Shown: in pieces, positions 34,703 through 42,676 of the stretch | How the letters are laid out: the number at the start of each line of letters is the position of its first letter | Numbering within the stretch: position 1 is the first letter of the stretch | NCBI RefSeq assembly: GCF_032108445.1 | Contig: NZ_CP134876.1 | Coordinates: 5,022,001 to 5,086,000, forward strand | Source of the DNA: Micromonospora halotolerans | Lineage (GTDB): Bacteria > Actinomycetota > Actinomycetes > Mycobacteriales > Micromonosporaceae | Direction: 5' to 3' | DNA length: 64,000 bases | Translations under genes and position numbers: made by a program | The notes under the pieces: generated by a model | Seen by the model: only the letters and a program-made list of their open reading frames with translations | The model's database searches: none | Told to the model about the DNA's origin: nothing

Positions 34703-35050
34703 GTGGAGACCATCACGCTGTGGCGACCGACCGGGCCGGAGGAACTGGCCCTGGTGGAGGCGTCCGGCTGGCGCGCGTGGCCGCCCCGCCTCCCGGACCA
34801 GCCCATCTTCTACCCGGTGCTCACCGAGGAATACGCCGTCCTGATCGCCCGGGACTGGAACGTCCCGGCCTCCGGCGTCGGCTACGTGACCCGGTTCGCG
34901 GTGCGGCGCGACTTCGCCGACCGCTACCCGGTCCGCCAGGTCGGTGGCCGGGAGATCCGGGAACTCTGGATCCCCGCCGAGGACGTCACCCTGCTCAACG
35001 CCCACCTCGTCGGTCGCATCGAGGTCGTGCACGAGTTCCACCCTGCCTGA
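34703..35050 (+). CDS. Small conserved protein, possibly ADP-ribosyltransferase-like
   Basis: Protein of 115 residues with a perfect ribosome site (AAGGAGGAGA). Conserved-looking blocks are GWRAWPPRLPDQPIFYPVL, EEYAVLIARDWNVP, GVGYVTRFAVRRDF and RELWIPAEDVTLLN. From memory, homologues carry the loose database label ADP-ribosylation/crystallin J1. The closing E-x-W-I-P-A-E pattern is reminiscent of ART folds but no catalytic triad can be proven. It is divergent from the NADAR gene (121 bases), so the two may share a regulatory region and a function. Confidence 0.7.
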   Translation: METITLWRPTGPEELALVEASGWRAWPPRLPDQPIFYPVLTEEYAVLIARDWNVPASGVGYVTRFAVRRDFADRYPVRQVGGREIRELWIPAEDVTLLNAHLVGRIEVVHEFHPA

Positions 35051-35055
35051 CCCCG

Positions 35056-35089
35056 CGATCGTGCCCGGGCACGGACACGGGCACGATCG
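35056..35089. terminator. Bidirectional hairpin terminator
   Basis: A perfect 12-bp stem (CGATCGTGCCCG with CGGGCACGATCG) and a 10-base loop lie five bases after the small gene stop and ahead of the convergent SRPBCC stop. Confidence 0.75.
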
Positions 35090-35098
35090 GCGGGCGGG

Positions 35099-35740
35099 TC
35101 AGGAGGTGGGGATGCCCGTGTAGGCGGCGGTGACCCGGTCGCCGGCGGCGCGGGCCTCGTCGGCCGGGGTGCCGGCGGCGATGCTCGCCTCGGTCCAGCG
35201 GGCGCTGGCCTCCGTCATGAAGCGCCGGCCCTCGTCGGAGCCCACCCAGGCGGCGGCCTGGTCCGGGCTGATCCCGCTGCCGTCGGCCGCGAGGTGGGAG
35301 GCCAGCCCGAGCAGCGCCGAGTCCCAGCCGACGCCGACCGCGCCCGGCCCGTACTCGGCCCACCGCTCGTCGTCGACGTGCGCCACGTGCTCCAGTTCGA
35401 ACCGGGTACGCCCGGCGCCGGCCTCGGTGAGCCGCACCTCGATCCAGCTCACCTCCCCGCCGAACTCCCAGGTCGCGGCGAAGCTGTGCGGCGGGTCGCA
35501 GCGCTCGACCGTGCCCCCGGCGTTGCCCTCCAGCTGGTAGCGCCCGCCGAGCTTCAGCTCGCCGGAGACCGGCAGGAACCAGCGGGGGATCCGCTCGGCG
35601 CTGGTGCAGGCGTCCCAGACGTCCTCCACCGGCGCGTCGTACGTCTGGCTGACGGTCAGCACCCGGGCCTCGCCGGCGGGGAGCGTGCGGCTGCCCAGCC
35701 GGCGCTCCACGTCGCTGATCTGCCCGATTACGTCGATCAT
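35099..35740 (-). CDS. SRPBCC (AHSA1-type) domain protein
   Basis: Protein of 213 residues with the START-like AHSA1 fold: VSQTYDAPVEDVWDACTSAE, IPRWFLPVSGELKLGGRYQL and WEFGGEVSWIEVRLTEAG. It forms a hydrophobic ligand cavity. Start ATG 35740 is coupled to the ArsR stop (ATGA) and has GAGAGGA upstream. ArsR-SRPBCC pairs are common in actinobacteria, where the second protein binds or alters an unknown small molecule. Confidence 0.9.
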   Translation of the reverse strand: MIDVIGQISDVERRLGSRTLPAGEARVLTVSQTYDAPVEDVWDACTSAERIPRWFLPVSGELKLGGRYQLEGNAGGTVERCDPPHSFAATWEFGGEVSWIEVRLTEAGAGRTRFELEHVAHVDDERWAEYGPGAVGVGWDSALLGLASHLAADGSGISPDQAAAWVGSDEGRRFMTEASARWTEASIAAGTPADEARAAGDRVTAAYTGIPTS

Positions 35741-36099
35741 GATGTGGTCCTCTCGTCGGAGTCGCTTCCGCGCAGCCGCCGTTCGCGCCGGCCCCGGGCC
35801 AGTTCGGTGGCGAGCGCCGCCAGCGGCGGCGTCCAGAACCGGCGGAAGCCCGCCAGCCACTCGTCCATCTCGCGCAGTGGGCGCGGGTCCACCGCGTAGA
35901 GGCGGCGGGTGCCCTGGGCGCGCACGGTCGCGAAGCCGTGCTCCCGTAGCACCTTGAGGTGCTGCGACACGGCGGGCTGGCTGATGCCGAACTCCCGCTG
36001 GACGGTGGCGCCGAGCGCGCCGGCCGGCTGCTCGCCCTCGGCGAGCAGCTCCAGGATCCGGCGTCGGACCGGATCCCCGAGGACGTCGAAGGCGTGCAC
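35737..36099 (-). CDS. ArsR-family winged-helix regulator
   Basis: Protein of 120 residues. The winged helix reads FDVLGDPVRRRILELLAEGE, then GISQPAVSQHLKVLREHGF and the wing VRAQGTRRLYAVD. No cysteine metal-binding motif is present, so it is not a classical arsenic sensor. AAAGGGG precedes the GTG start. It is the first gene of the pair with the SRPBCC protein and probably represses its own operon at the palindrome 22 bases upstream. Confidence 0.92.
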   Translation of the reverse strand: MHAFDVLGDPVRRRILELLAEGEQPAGALGATVQREFGISQPAVSQHLKVLREHGFATVRAQGTRRLYAVDPRPLREMDEWLAGFRRFWTPPLAALATELARGRRERRLRGSDSDERTTS

Positions 36100-36121
36100 G
36101 ACCCCTTTCTATCAGACCCGA

Positions 36122-36131
36122 CTTATATAAG
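36122..36131 (-). promoter_or_regulatory. AT-rich palindrome, probable ArsR operator
   Basis: CTTATATAAG is a perfect 10-bp palindrome in an AT-rich patch within very GC-rich DNA, 22 bases before the ArsR start codon. Position and symmetry fit an autoregulatory operator overlapping the promoter. Confidence 0.55.
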
Positions 36132-36160
36132 CCAGCGCTGTAGGAGCGACGTCGCCCGAG

Positions 36161-36181
36161 GCGAGCGGCGAGCGGCGAGCG
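36161..36181. repeat. Short tandem repeat, three copies of GCGAGCG
   Basis: Three head-to-tail 7-base units lie between the ArsR promoter and the amidase gene end. It is probably a slippage-prone microsatellite without a coding role. Confidence 0.6.
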
Positions 36182-36218
36182 GAGGGACGGGACGCCGCTG
36201 GGGGTCCCGCCCCTCCGG

Positions 36219-36893
36219 TCAGGCGCCGAGGCGGGCGGCGACGGTGCTGCGCAGCTCCGGGAGCCGGTCGTGCAGCAGGCCGGGGCACTGGGTGCTGTTG
36301 AAGTCCTTGTGCCCGTAGATCTCGGACGGCGGGATGCCGTACTGCTGGCAGGTGAAGGCGCAGAACCACACCAGACTGTTCCAGAGCGCCTGCGGGGGCT
36401 GCACGTCGAGATAGATGCCGTCGTTCTCGATGCCGATGGCCTGGCTGTTCTGGCCGACGCAGTGCGCGCCCTGCACCATGGTCTGCCCGTGCAGCAGCCC
36501 GTACAGGCTGCCGTGCCGGCCCTCGGTGAGGTAGCCGCCGCGGCTGTTGGTGAAGTGCTGACCGGAGTCGAGCCAGCCGTTGCTGTCCATGTGCAGGTTT
36601 TGAATGTCGCGCGAGTTCCGGTAGGCCTGCGCGAGGCTGTAGTCGGTGGTGTTCGGGAACGCCGTGTGGTGGATGATGATCTTGTTGGGCCGGTTCTGCA
36701 CCACGCTCACCGCGGAGGACGGCGGGCGGGCGCCCCAGGTCGCACAGTTGGCGATGGTCGGCTGGTCGATCCGGGCGGCGACGGCCCGGGCGCCGTGGTC
36801 GGCGCCGAACTGGGTCAGCGCGGTGGCGCCGGCGGCGGCGCCGAGCAGGACCGCGCCGCGCAGCACGGCCCGCCGGGGAACGGGAACGGACAT
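36219..36893 (-). CDS. Secreted N-acetylmuramoyl-L-alanine amidase (PGRP/Amidase_2)
   Basis: Protein of 224 residues. The N-terminus carries a twin-arginine-like signal (RRAVLRGAVLLGAAAGATAL). The amidase domain has zinc-ligand histidines in KIIIHHTAFPN and GHKDFNSTQCPG (His and Cys) and the substrate loop GWLDSGQHFTNSRGGYLTEG. It cleaves the bond between muramic acid and the stem peptide. It lies 98 bases after a secreted GH25 lysozyme gene in the same direction, so the two probably act together on peptidoglycan, for self-remodelling or predation. Confidence 0.92.
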   Translation of the reverse strand: MSVPVPRRAVLRGAVLLGAAAGATALTQFGADHGARAVAARIDQPTIANCATWGARPPSSAVSVVQNRPNKIIIHHTAFPNTTDYSLAQAYRNSRDIQNLHMDSNGWLDSGQHFTNSRGGYLTEGRHGSLYGLLHGQTMVQGAHCVGQNSQAIGIENDGIYLDVQPPQALWNSLVWFCAFTCQQYGIPPSEIYGHKDFNSTQCPGLLHDRLPELRSTVAARLGA

Positions 36894-36991
36894 CGGGGCC
36901 TCCTCGTCGGGGACGGACGCCAGGTGGCGGGCGGTTCCGGGTGCCGGCGCGCGGACGCCGGCCGGACGGGACCGCCCGCCACCGAGGCGGA

Positions 36992-37738
36992 TCAGCAGGG
37001 TCCGTTGCAGGCCAGCACCTTGAGCCGGTCCAGGGTGCCGTTCCAGACGTTCTGGTCACCGGGGAAGACGCCCGAGGAGGACCACTGCCAGAACGAGTAC
37101 GTCCCCCAGCCGGCCGGCAGCGTGCCGACGCTGCTGGAGTAGCGGGCGATCCACAGCGGGTTGTTCGCGGCGAACTGCGAGGTGTTGCCGGTGCAGGTGC
37201 TCCACCAGTCGGTGGTGGTGTAGATGGTGGCCCACCGGCCGGTGCGCGCGTAGTACTGGTTGACGAACGAGGCGATCCAGCTGCGCATCGAGGCCTGGCT
37301 CAAGCCGTAGCAGGTGGCGCCGTACGGGTTGTACTCGATGTCGAGCGCGCCGGGCAGCGTCCTGCCGTCCTTGGACCAGCCGCCGCCGTGGTCGACGAAG
37401 TAGTTGGCCTGGGTGGCGCCGCTGGAGTTGCCGGGCAGCGCGAAGTGGTACGAGCCGCGGATCATCCCGACGTTGTAGGAGCCGTTGTACTGCTGGGCGA
37501 AGTACGGGTTGATGTAGCTGGTGCCCTCGGTCGCCTTCACGTACGCGAACCGGGCGCCGTTGTTCCAGGCGCCGGACCAGTTCACGTTGCCCTGGTGGCT
37601 GGAGACGTCCATGCCGGGCAGGCCGGCCGGCGCGGCGCTGGCGGGAGTCGCGCCGACGACGGCCGAGGCGGCCAGGGTGACGGTGGCGAGCAGGGCCGTG
37701 GCGGCCGTACGCAGCGCCGATCGCAGGGGACGGTTCAT
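36992..37738 (-). CDS. Secreted GH25 lysozyme (muramidase)
   Basis: Protein of 248 residues. It has a Sec signal peptide ending near ATPASAAPAG, then the GH25 barrel with LPGMDVSSHQGNVNW, FAYVKATEGTSYINP and the catalytic pair in GALDIEYNP. The closing SFWQWSSSG is typical. It cuts the beta-1,4 bond between muramic acid and glucosamine. A ribosome site (CAGGGAGGAAAG) precedes the ATG. An AT-rich control region with a GAAACTTTTC element lies upstream. Confidence 0.95.
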   Translation of the reverse strand: MNRPLRSALRTAATALLATVTLAASAVVGATPASAAPAGLPGMDVSSHQGNVNWSGAWNNGARFAYVKATEGTSYINPYFAQQYNGSYNVGMIRGSYHFALPGNSSGATQANYFVDHGGGWSKDGRTLPGALDIEYNPYGATCYGLSQASMRSWIASFVNQYYARTGRWATIYTTTDWWSTCTGNTSQFAANNPLWIARYSSSVGTLPAGWGTYSFWQWSSSGVFPGDQNVWNGTLDRLKVLACNGPC

Positions 37739-37803
37739 CTTTCCTCCCTGGGGGTTGGGGGAGTGCGACGAAAGGAACTGTCAACATTAGGTCACAGGAT
37801 GGA

Positions 37804-37813
37804 GAAACTTTTC
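37804..37813. promoter_or_regulatory. GAAACTTTTC element upstream of the lysozyme gene
   Basis: A near-palindromic GAAACTTTTC lies 65 bases before the lysozyme start inside a 110-base AT-rich stretch (37740-37850). A closely matching GAAACTTTTG stands upstream of the M23 peptidase gene at 51975. A shared operator for wall hydrolases is possible. Confidence 0.4.
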
Positions 37814-37850
37814 AATAGAGACATGGAAGTTTTTCTTTGTCTTCTGGGGG

Positions 37851-39176
37851 TCAGCGGAGGTCGTTCAGCACCTCGGCGGCAGCCCGCTCGCCGGCCGCGA
37901 CCGCGCCCTCCAGGTAGCCGCTCCACCGGCTGGCGGTCTCGGTGCCGGCCCAGTGCACCCCGCCCACCGGCCGGCGCAGCTCCGGGCCGTAGTCCCGCCA
38001 CGAGCCGGGCGGCAGCATGCCGCAGAAGCAGCCCCGGGTCCACGGGTCGGCCGACCAGTCGTACTCGACCAGGTCGTCGGGGCGGGCGGCGGCCGGGCCG
38101 ACCAGCGCGACGAGGGCCTCCAGCAGTGCGGCCCGCCGCGCGTCCGGCGCCATCCGACGCAGCTCACGGGCCTCCGCGCCGTAGCTGAACGCGGTGAGCA
38201 CCCCGCGCGGCGAGCCGGGCAGCGAGTTGTCCACCGTCTCGGTGACCGGGCCGTCGTCGGCGGTCGCCACCCCGGAGCGGCCGTCGGCCCGCCAGAACGG
38301 CTCCGGGTAGAGGGCGTGCACTTTGATCGCCGCGCCCATCGGCATCCGCTGGGTGAGCCCGTCGCGCAGCGCGGGCAGCGGCGGGTCGTACCGGATCCGC
38401 CCGGCCAGCGCCGGTGCCACCGCGACCACCACGGCGTCGGCGCGGTACGCCGCGCCGCCCGCGTGGACCCGCACCCCGCCGTCGTCCTGGGCGATCCGCT
38501 CGACCGGGGCGCCGAGCCGCAGGCAGCCCGCCGGCAGGGCGGCGGCCAGCCGCTCGGCCAGCGCCGCCGGGCCGCCCACGATCCGGTCCTGCTGGGCGCC
38601 GCCGGCCATCCCCAGCAGGATCCCCGTGCCGCCGCCGCTGCACAGGTAGAACAGCATCTGCAACAGCGACACCTCGTCCGGCGAGGCGGCGAGCAGCCCA
38701 CCGGCCAGCAACCGCCCGGCGTAGCGGGCGGTGACCGGGTCGGGCGCGGTGGCGGCCAGCCAGCCACCGAGCGTGGTCCGGTCCCACTCCGCCGCCTCGG
38801 CCGCCCGCCAGGGCGCGGCCGGGTCGAGCCGCGCGGCGAGCCCGTCCAGCGTGTCGAGGACCGCGGCCACCGGCGCGGGCGCCTCGGCCAGCCGCTGCCC
38901 GGCCCAGCGCAGGGTCGGCGCGCCCCGCGCCGGTGACGGGAAGGTGGCCAGGCCGTGGGCGGCCACCAGCGCGTACATCCGGTCCTGGGTCGGGCCGATC
39001 CACTGCGCGCCGAGGTCGAGCCAGCCGCCGTCGGGCAGCGGCCGGGAGAGCGTCCGGCCGCCGACCCGGTCCCGGGCCTCCAGCAGGTGTACGGCGCAGC
39101 CGGCCCCGGCGAGCGCGAGTGCGGCGGCCAGGCCGGAGAACCCCGCCCCGACCACGACCACCCGGTTGCCGCGCAC
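37851..39176 (-). CDS. Flavin monoamine oxidase family protein
   Basis: Protein of 441 residues. The FAD-binding motif VVVVGAGFSGLAAALALAGA is followed by LLEARDRVGGRTLSR and WLDLGAQWIGPTQDRMYALV. The C-terminal FAD contact is HWAGTETASRWSGYLEGAV. It oxidises an amine to an imine with hydrogen peroxide release. No secretion signal is present. The gene is divergent from the YCII/sigma pair. The natural amine is unknown. Confidence 0.9.
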   Translation of the reverse strand: MRGNRVVVVGAGFSGLAAALALAGAGCAVHLLEARDRVGGRTLSRPLPDGGWLDLGAQWIGPTQDRMYALVAAHGLATFPSPARGAPTLRWAGQRLAEAPAPVAAVLDTLDGLAARLDPAAPWRAAEAAEWDRTTLGGWLAATAPDPVTARYAGRLLAGGLLAASPDEVSLLQMLFYLCSGGGTGILLGMAGGAQQDRIVGGPAALAERLAAALPAGCLRLGAPVERIAQDDGGVRVHAGGAAYRADAVVVAVAPALAGRIRYDPPLPALRDGLTQRMPMGAAIKVHALYPEPFWRADGRSGVATADDGPVTETVDNSLPGSPRGVLTAFSYGAEARELRRMAPDARRAALLEALVALVGPAAARPDDLVEYDWSADPWTRGCFCGMLPPGSWRDYGPELRRPVGGVHWAGTETASRWSGYLEGAVAAGERAAAEVLNDLR

Positions 39177-39298
39177 GGCGGGGGATACCCGGATCCCGGT
39201 GGAATTCTCTCCGGCGGCGTGTCGATACCGGAGGCCGCCGTTCGTGTGGAGGGTGGAGGGGGCGGCACCGGGTCGCTGCCGCGGGTGAGGAGAAGCGC

Positions 39299-39649
39299 GT
39301 GAAGCAGTACCTGATCAGCATGTACCAGCCGGCCGGCGCCGGCCGGCCGGACCCGGAGTTCCTGGCCGGGGTGATGCGCGAGGTCGACGCCATCGGCCGG
39401 GACCTGAGGGAGGCCGGCTGCTGGGTGTTCGGCAACGGCCTGCACGCCCCGGAGACGGCCACCGTGCTGCGCCCGCAGGGCGACGAGTTGCTCGTCACCG
39501 ACGGCCCGTACGTCGAGGGCAAGGAGTACCTGGGCGGGTTCACCATCATCACGGCCCCCGACCTCGACGCCGCGCTCGACTGGGGCCGCCGGTACGCCCT
39601 GGCCACCACCCTGCCGATCGAGGTGCGCCCGTTCCAGGGCGAGGGATGA
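39299..39649 (+). CDS. YCII (DGPF-motif) domain protein
   Basis: Protein of 116 residues with the YCII ferredoxin-like fold: [10 protein letters not shown], then the DGPF-type motif [17 protein letters not shown] and IEVRPF at the end. Strong ribosome site GAGGAGAAG. It overlaps the sigma factor gene through ATGA. DGPF proteins are the standard neighbours of ECF42 sigma factors, for which they are thought to be partners or targets. Confidence 0.92.
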   Translation: MKQYLISMYQPAGAGRPDPEFLAGVMREVDAIGRDLREAGCWVFGNGLHAPETATVLRPQGDELLVTDGPYVEGKEYLGGFTIITAPDLDAALDWGRRYALATTLPIEVRPFQGEG

Positions 39650-40866
39650 CCGGCCCCATCGACGTCGAACGGGTCTTCCGCGCGGAGTACGGCCGCGCGG
39701 TCGCCGTCCTGGTCCGCCTGCTCGGCGACATCGACCTCGCCGAGGAGGCGGTCCAGGAGGCGTTCGCCACCGCGGTCGACCGGTGGACCGTCGACGGGCC
39801 GCCGCCGAGCCCGGCCGGCTGGATCATCACCACCGCCCGGAACCGGGCGATCGACCGGCGGCGCCGCGAGGCGTCCCGCGCCGACCGGCACGCCCAGGCG
39901 GCCCTCCTGTACGCCCCCGAGCCGCCCGCCGAGGAGGGTCCCGTGCGCGACGACCGGCTCCGACTGATCTTCACCTGCTGCCACCCGGCGCTCGGCCCGG
40001 CGGCCCGGGTGGCGCTGACCCTGCGCCTGCTCGGCGGGCTGAGCACCGCCGAGATCGCGAGGGCGTTCCTCGTGCCGGAGCCCACCATGGCGCAGCGCCT
40101 GGTCCGGGCCAAGGCGAAGATCCGGGACGCCGGCATCCCGTACCGGGTGCCCCGGGACGCCGACCTGCCCGACCGGCTGCGGGGCGTGCTGGCCGTGGTC
40201 TACCTGATCTTCACGGAGGGGCACACCGCCAGCGCGGGGGAGCGGCTGGTCCGCGACGAGCTGTGCGACGAGGCGATCCGGCTGGGCCGGCTGCTCGCCG
40301 CGCTCATGCCGGACGAGCCGGAGGTGCTCGGCCTGCTCGCGCTCATGCTGCTCACCGACGCGCGGCGGGGCGCGCGGACCGGGCCGGACGGCACACTGGT
40401 GCCGCTGGGCGCGCAGGACCGCAGCCGGTGGGACCGGGCGCTGATCGCCGAGGGGCAGGCCCTCGTGCGGCGCTGCCTGCGGCGGGACCGCCCCGGCCCG
40501 TACCAGATCCAGGCCGCGATCAACGCGGTGCACAGCGACGCGCCGACCGCCGCGGACACCGACTGGCGGCAGATCCTCGCCCTCTACGACCAGCTCCTGG
40601 CGCACGCCCCCGGGCCGGTGGTGGCGCTGCACCGGGCCGTCGCGCTGGCCGAGGTGGCCGGACCGGCCACCGCGCTGGCCGAGGTCGACCGGCTGGACCT
40701 GGCCGGCTACCACGTGCTGCACGCCGTCCGGGCCGACCTGCTGCGCCGCCTCGACCGGCACGCCGAGGCGGCGGCCGCGTACGACGCGGCGATGGCGCGC
40801 ACCGACAACGCCCCCGAGCGGGAATTCCTCCGCCGCTCCCGCGACCTGCTCAGGAGTCACCCGTGA
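39646..40866 (+). CDS. ECF42-type RNA polymerase sigma factor with C-terminal extension
   Basis: Protein of 406 residues. Region 2 spans about residues 8-75 ([35 protein letters not shown]). Region 4 includes [20 protein letters not shown] and [17 protein letters not shown]. From residue 180 a helical TPR-like extension follows ([37 protein letters not shown]), the mark of ECF42. Such factors lack an anti-sigma gene and are probably controlled through this domain. It is coupled to the YCII gene. Confidence 0.93.
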   Translation: MTGPIDVERVFRAEYGRAVAVLVRLLGDIDLAEEAVQEAFATAVDRWTVDGPPPSPAGWIITTARNRAIDRRRREASRADRHAQAALLYAPEPPAEEGPVRDDRLRLIFTCCHPALGPAARVALTLRLLGGLSTAEIARAFLVPEPTMAQRLVRAKAKIRDAGIPYRVPRDADLPDRLRGVLAVVYLIFTEGHTASAGERLVRDELCDEAIRLGRLLAALMPDEPEVLGLLALMLLTDARRGARTGPDGTLVPLGAQDRSRWDRALIAEGQALVRRCLRRDRPGPYQIQAAINAVHSDAPTAADTDWRQILALYDQLLAHAPGPVVALHRAVALAEVAGPATALAEVDRLDLAGYHVLHAVRADLLRRLDRHAEAAAAYDAAMARTDNAPEREFLRRSRDLLRSHP

Positions 40867-41048
40867 GCGCACCGGAGATCCTGGTCGACGGCCTCGCCCT
40901 CGGTGGCCCGGACGGGCGCACCCTCCCCCTCGTCACCGCACAGTGGAGCCCCGCGGCGACGCGCGCCGGAATCGTGATCGCGTCGATATCGCCGCGGCCC
41001 TCGGGAGGCATTGACGAACCCCCGCCGAAAAGTACACTCCCGGTGTAA
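40863..41048 (+). CDS. Short coupled ORF after the sigma factor (uncertain)
   Basis: A 61-codon frame starts with GTG overlapping the sigma factor stop (GTGA). The first 30 codons ([20 protein letters not shown]) keep the genomic codon bias. The second half, with ATA, AAA, AGT and ACA, does not and covers the promoter of the next operon. It may be a truncated remnant of a longer third gene of the YCII-sigma operon. Confidence 0.3.
   Translation: MSAPEILVDGLALGGPDGRTLPLVTAQWSPAATRAGIVIASISPRPSGGIDEPPPKSTLPV
41011..41038 (+). promoter_or_regulatory. Promoter of the branched-chain-type ABC operon
   Basis: TTGACG (41011-41016) and TACACT (41033-41038) are 16 bases apart, a good match to a housekeeping-type promoter. 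The expected transcript start near 41045 leaves a leader of about 70 bases to the first ATPase gene. Confidence 0.6.
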
Positions 41049-41114
41049 TAAGTTTCCCGCTTCGCCCGAGCCGCACCGCGCACCCCCGACGCCGCGTCCT
41101 CTCCCGAGGTGAAG

Positions 41115-41936
41115 ATGCCCCCACCCCCCACTCCCGCGGACGGAATCGACCTGGCGCTGCACGGTGTCGGCGTCCGGTTCGGCGGCCTCGTCGCCCTCGA
41201 CGACGTCTCGCTGCGGGTCCCGCCCGGCCGGATCGTCGGAGTGATCGGCCCGAACGGCGCCGGGAAGACCACCCTGTTCAACGTGGTCTGCGGCTTCGTC
41301 CCGCCGACCAGCGGATCGCTCACCCTGGACGGTCGCCCGTTCCGGCCCCGCCCGCACCGGCTGACCCGGCTCGGCATCGCCCGCACGCTCCAGGGCGTCG
41401 GCCTGTTTCCCGGCCTCACCGTGCTGGAGAACGTGGTGGCCGGCGCCAGCCACGCGGCCCGCGCCGGCTTCGCCACCGCCCTGTTCGGCCTGCCCCGCAG
41501 CGACCGCGACGAGCGGCGGCTGCGCCAGGAGGCCCTCGACCTGCTCGCCGAGCTGGGCGTCGCCGCGCACGCCGGCGCGGCCCCGGCCACCCTGCCGTAC
41601 GCGGTGCGCAAGCGGGTCGCCCTGGCCCGCGCCCTGATCGCCCGGCCCCGCCTGCTCCTGCTCGACGAGCCGGCGGGCGGGCTGGGCGCCGACGACGTCG
41701 ACGAGCTGGCCGAGCTGGTCCGGACCCTGCCCGAACGGGCCGGCGGCGCCTGCTCGGTGATGCTCGTCGAGCACCACATGGACCTGGTCATGGCCGTCTG
41801 CCAGGAGCTGGTGGTGCTCGACTTCGGCCGGGTCATCGCCGCCGGCACCCCCGACGAGGTCCGCGACGACCCGCTGGTCACCGAGGCCTACCTCGGCGCC
41901 GACGTGCCGGCCGAGGCCGCGGGGGCCGGGTCGTGA
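41115..41936 (+). CDS. Branched-chain-type amino-acid ABC transporter ATPase (LivG-like)
   Basis: ATPase of 273 residues. It has Walker A GPNGAGKTTLFNVVCGFVPP, the LivG-type GIARTLQGVGLFPGLTVLEN, a degenerate signature region ATLPYAVRKRVALARAL in which the usual LSxG is replaced by PYAV, and Walker B LLLLDEPAGGL. GAGG precedes the ATG at 41115. A GTG at 41109 is also in frame. It is the first of five transporter genes in one direction (LivG, LivF, LivH, LivM, LivJ order), an unusual order with the binding protein last. Confidence 0.92.
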   Translation: MPPPPTPADGIDLALHGVGVRFGGLVALDDVSLRVPPGRIVGVIGPNGAGKTTLFNVVCGFVPPTSGSLTLDGRPFRPRPHRLTRLGIARTLQGVGLFPGLTVLENVVAGASHAARAGFATALFGLPRSDRDERRLRQEALDLLAELGVAAHAGAAPATLPYAVRKRVALARALIARPRLLLLDEPAGGLGADDVDELAELVRTLPERAGGACSVMLVEHHMDLVMAVCQELVVLDFGRVIAAGTPDEVRDDPLVTEAYLGADVPAEAAGAGS

Positions 41937-42649
41937 CCGCGGTGCTGGAGGTCGAGGCGGTCAGCGCCGGCTACGGGCCCGTGCCGGTCCTGCGGGACGT
42001 GACCTTCGAGGTGCCCGCCGGGACCATCGCCGCCGTGCTCGGCGCCAACGGGGCCGGCAAGACGACCCTGCTGCGTACCCTGTCGGGTCTGCTCCGGCCC
42101 ACCGGCGGCCGGGTCCGCTTCGACGGCGCCGACCTGCGCGGCGTCCGCGTCGAACGGCTGGTCCGGCGCGGCCTGGCGCACGTCCCCGAGGGGCGGGGCG
42201 TGGTGGCCGAGCTGACCGTGGAGGAGAACCTGCGCCTCGGCGGCCTCTGGCGCAGCGACCGGGCCGACGCCCGCCACGCCCAGGACGAGGTGTACGAGCT
42301 GTTCCCGGCCCTGGCCCGCCGGCGCCGGCACGCCGGGCACCAGCTCTCCGGCGGGGAACGGCAGATGCTCGCCCTCGGCCGGGCGCTGATCGCCCGCCCC
42401 CGGCTGCTGCTGCTCGACGAGCCGTCGCTCGGCCTGGCCCCCAAGGTGACCGCGCAGATCATGGCGCTGCTGCGCCGGCTCTGCGACGAGCGGGGGCTGA
42501 CCGTCCTGCTGGTCGAGCAGAACGTGCGCAGCGCCCTCTCGGTCGCCGACCAGGGCGTGGTGATGTCGCTCGGCCGGGTGGTGACCGCCGCGCCGGCGGG
42601 CCGGCTGCGCGACGACGACCAGCTCCGGCACGCGTACCTCGGGTTCTGA
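41933..42649 (+). CDS. Branched-chain-type amino-acid ABC transporter ATPase (LivF-like)
   Basis: ATPase of 238 residues. It has Walker A GANGAGKTTLLRTLSGLLRP, the LivF-type HVPEGRGVVAELTVEENLRL, the signature LSGGERQMLALGRAL and Walker B LLLLDEPSLGLAP. It overlaps the LivG-like gene (GTGA) and pairs with it as the ATPase heterodimer under the two permeases. Confidence 0.94.
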   Translation: MTAVLEVEAVSAGYGPVPVLRDVTFEVPAGTIAAVLGANGAGKTTLLRTLSGLLRPTGGRVRFDGADLRGVRVERLVRRGLAHVPEGRGVVAELTVEENLRLGGLWRSDRADARHAQDEVYELFPALARRRRHAGHQLSGGERQMLALGRALIARPRLLLLDEPSLGLAPKVTAQIMALLRRLCDERGLTVLLVEQNVRSALSVADQGVVMSLGRVVTAAPAGRLRDDDQLRHAYLGF

Positions 42650-42676
42650 CGGCCCGGCGAGCAGGAAGGATCCGCA

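Noticed and set aside
36219..37738. Prophage lysis genes (amidase and GH25 lysozyme)
   Set aside because: Both have bacterial secretion signals, and no holin, structural phage gene or integrase lies nearby.
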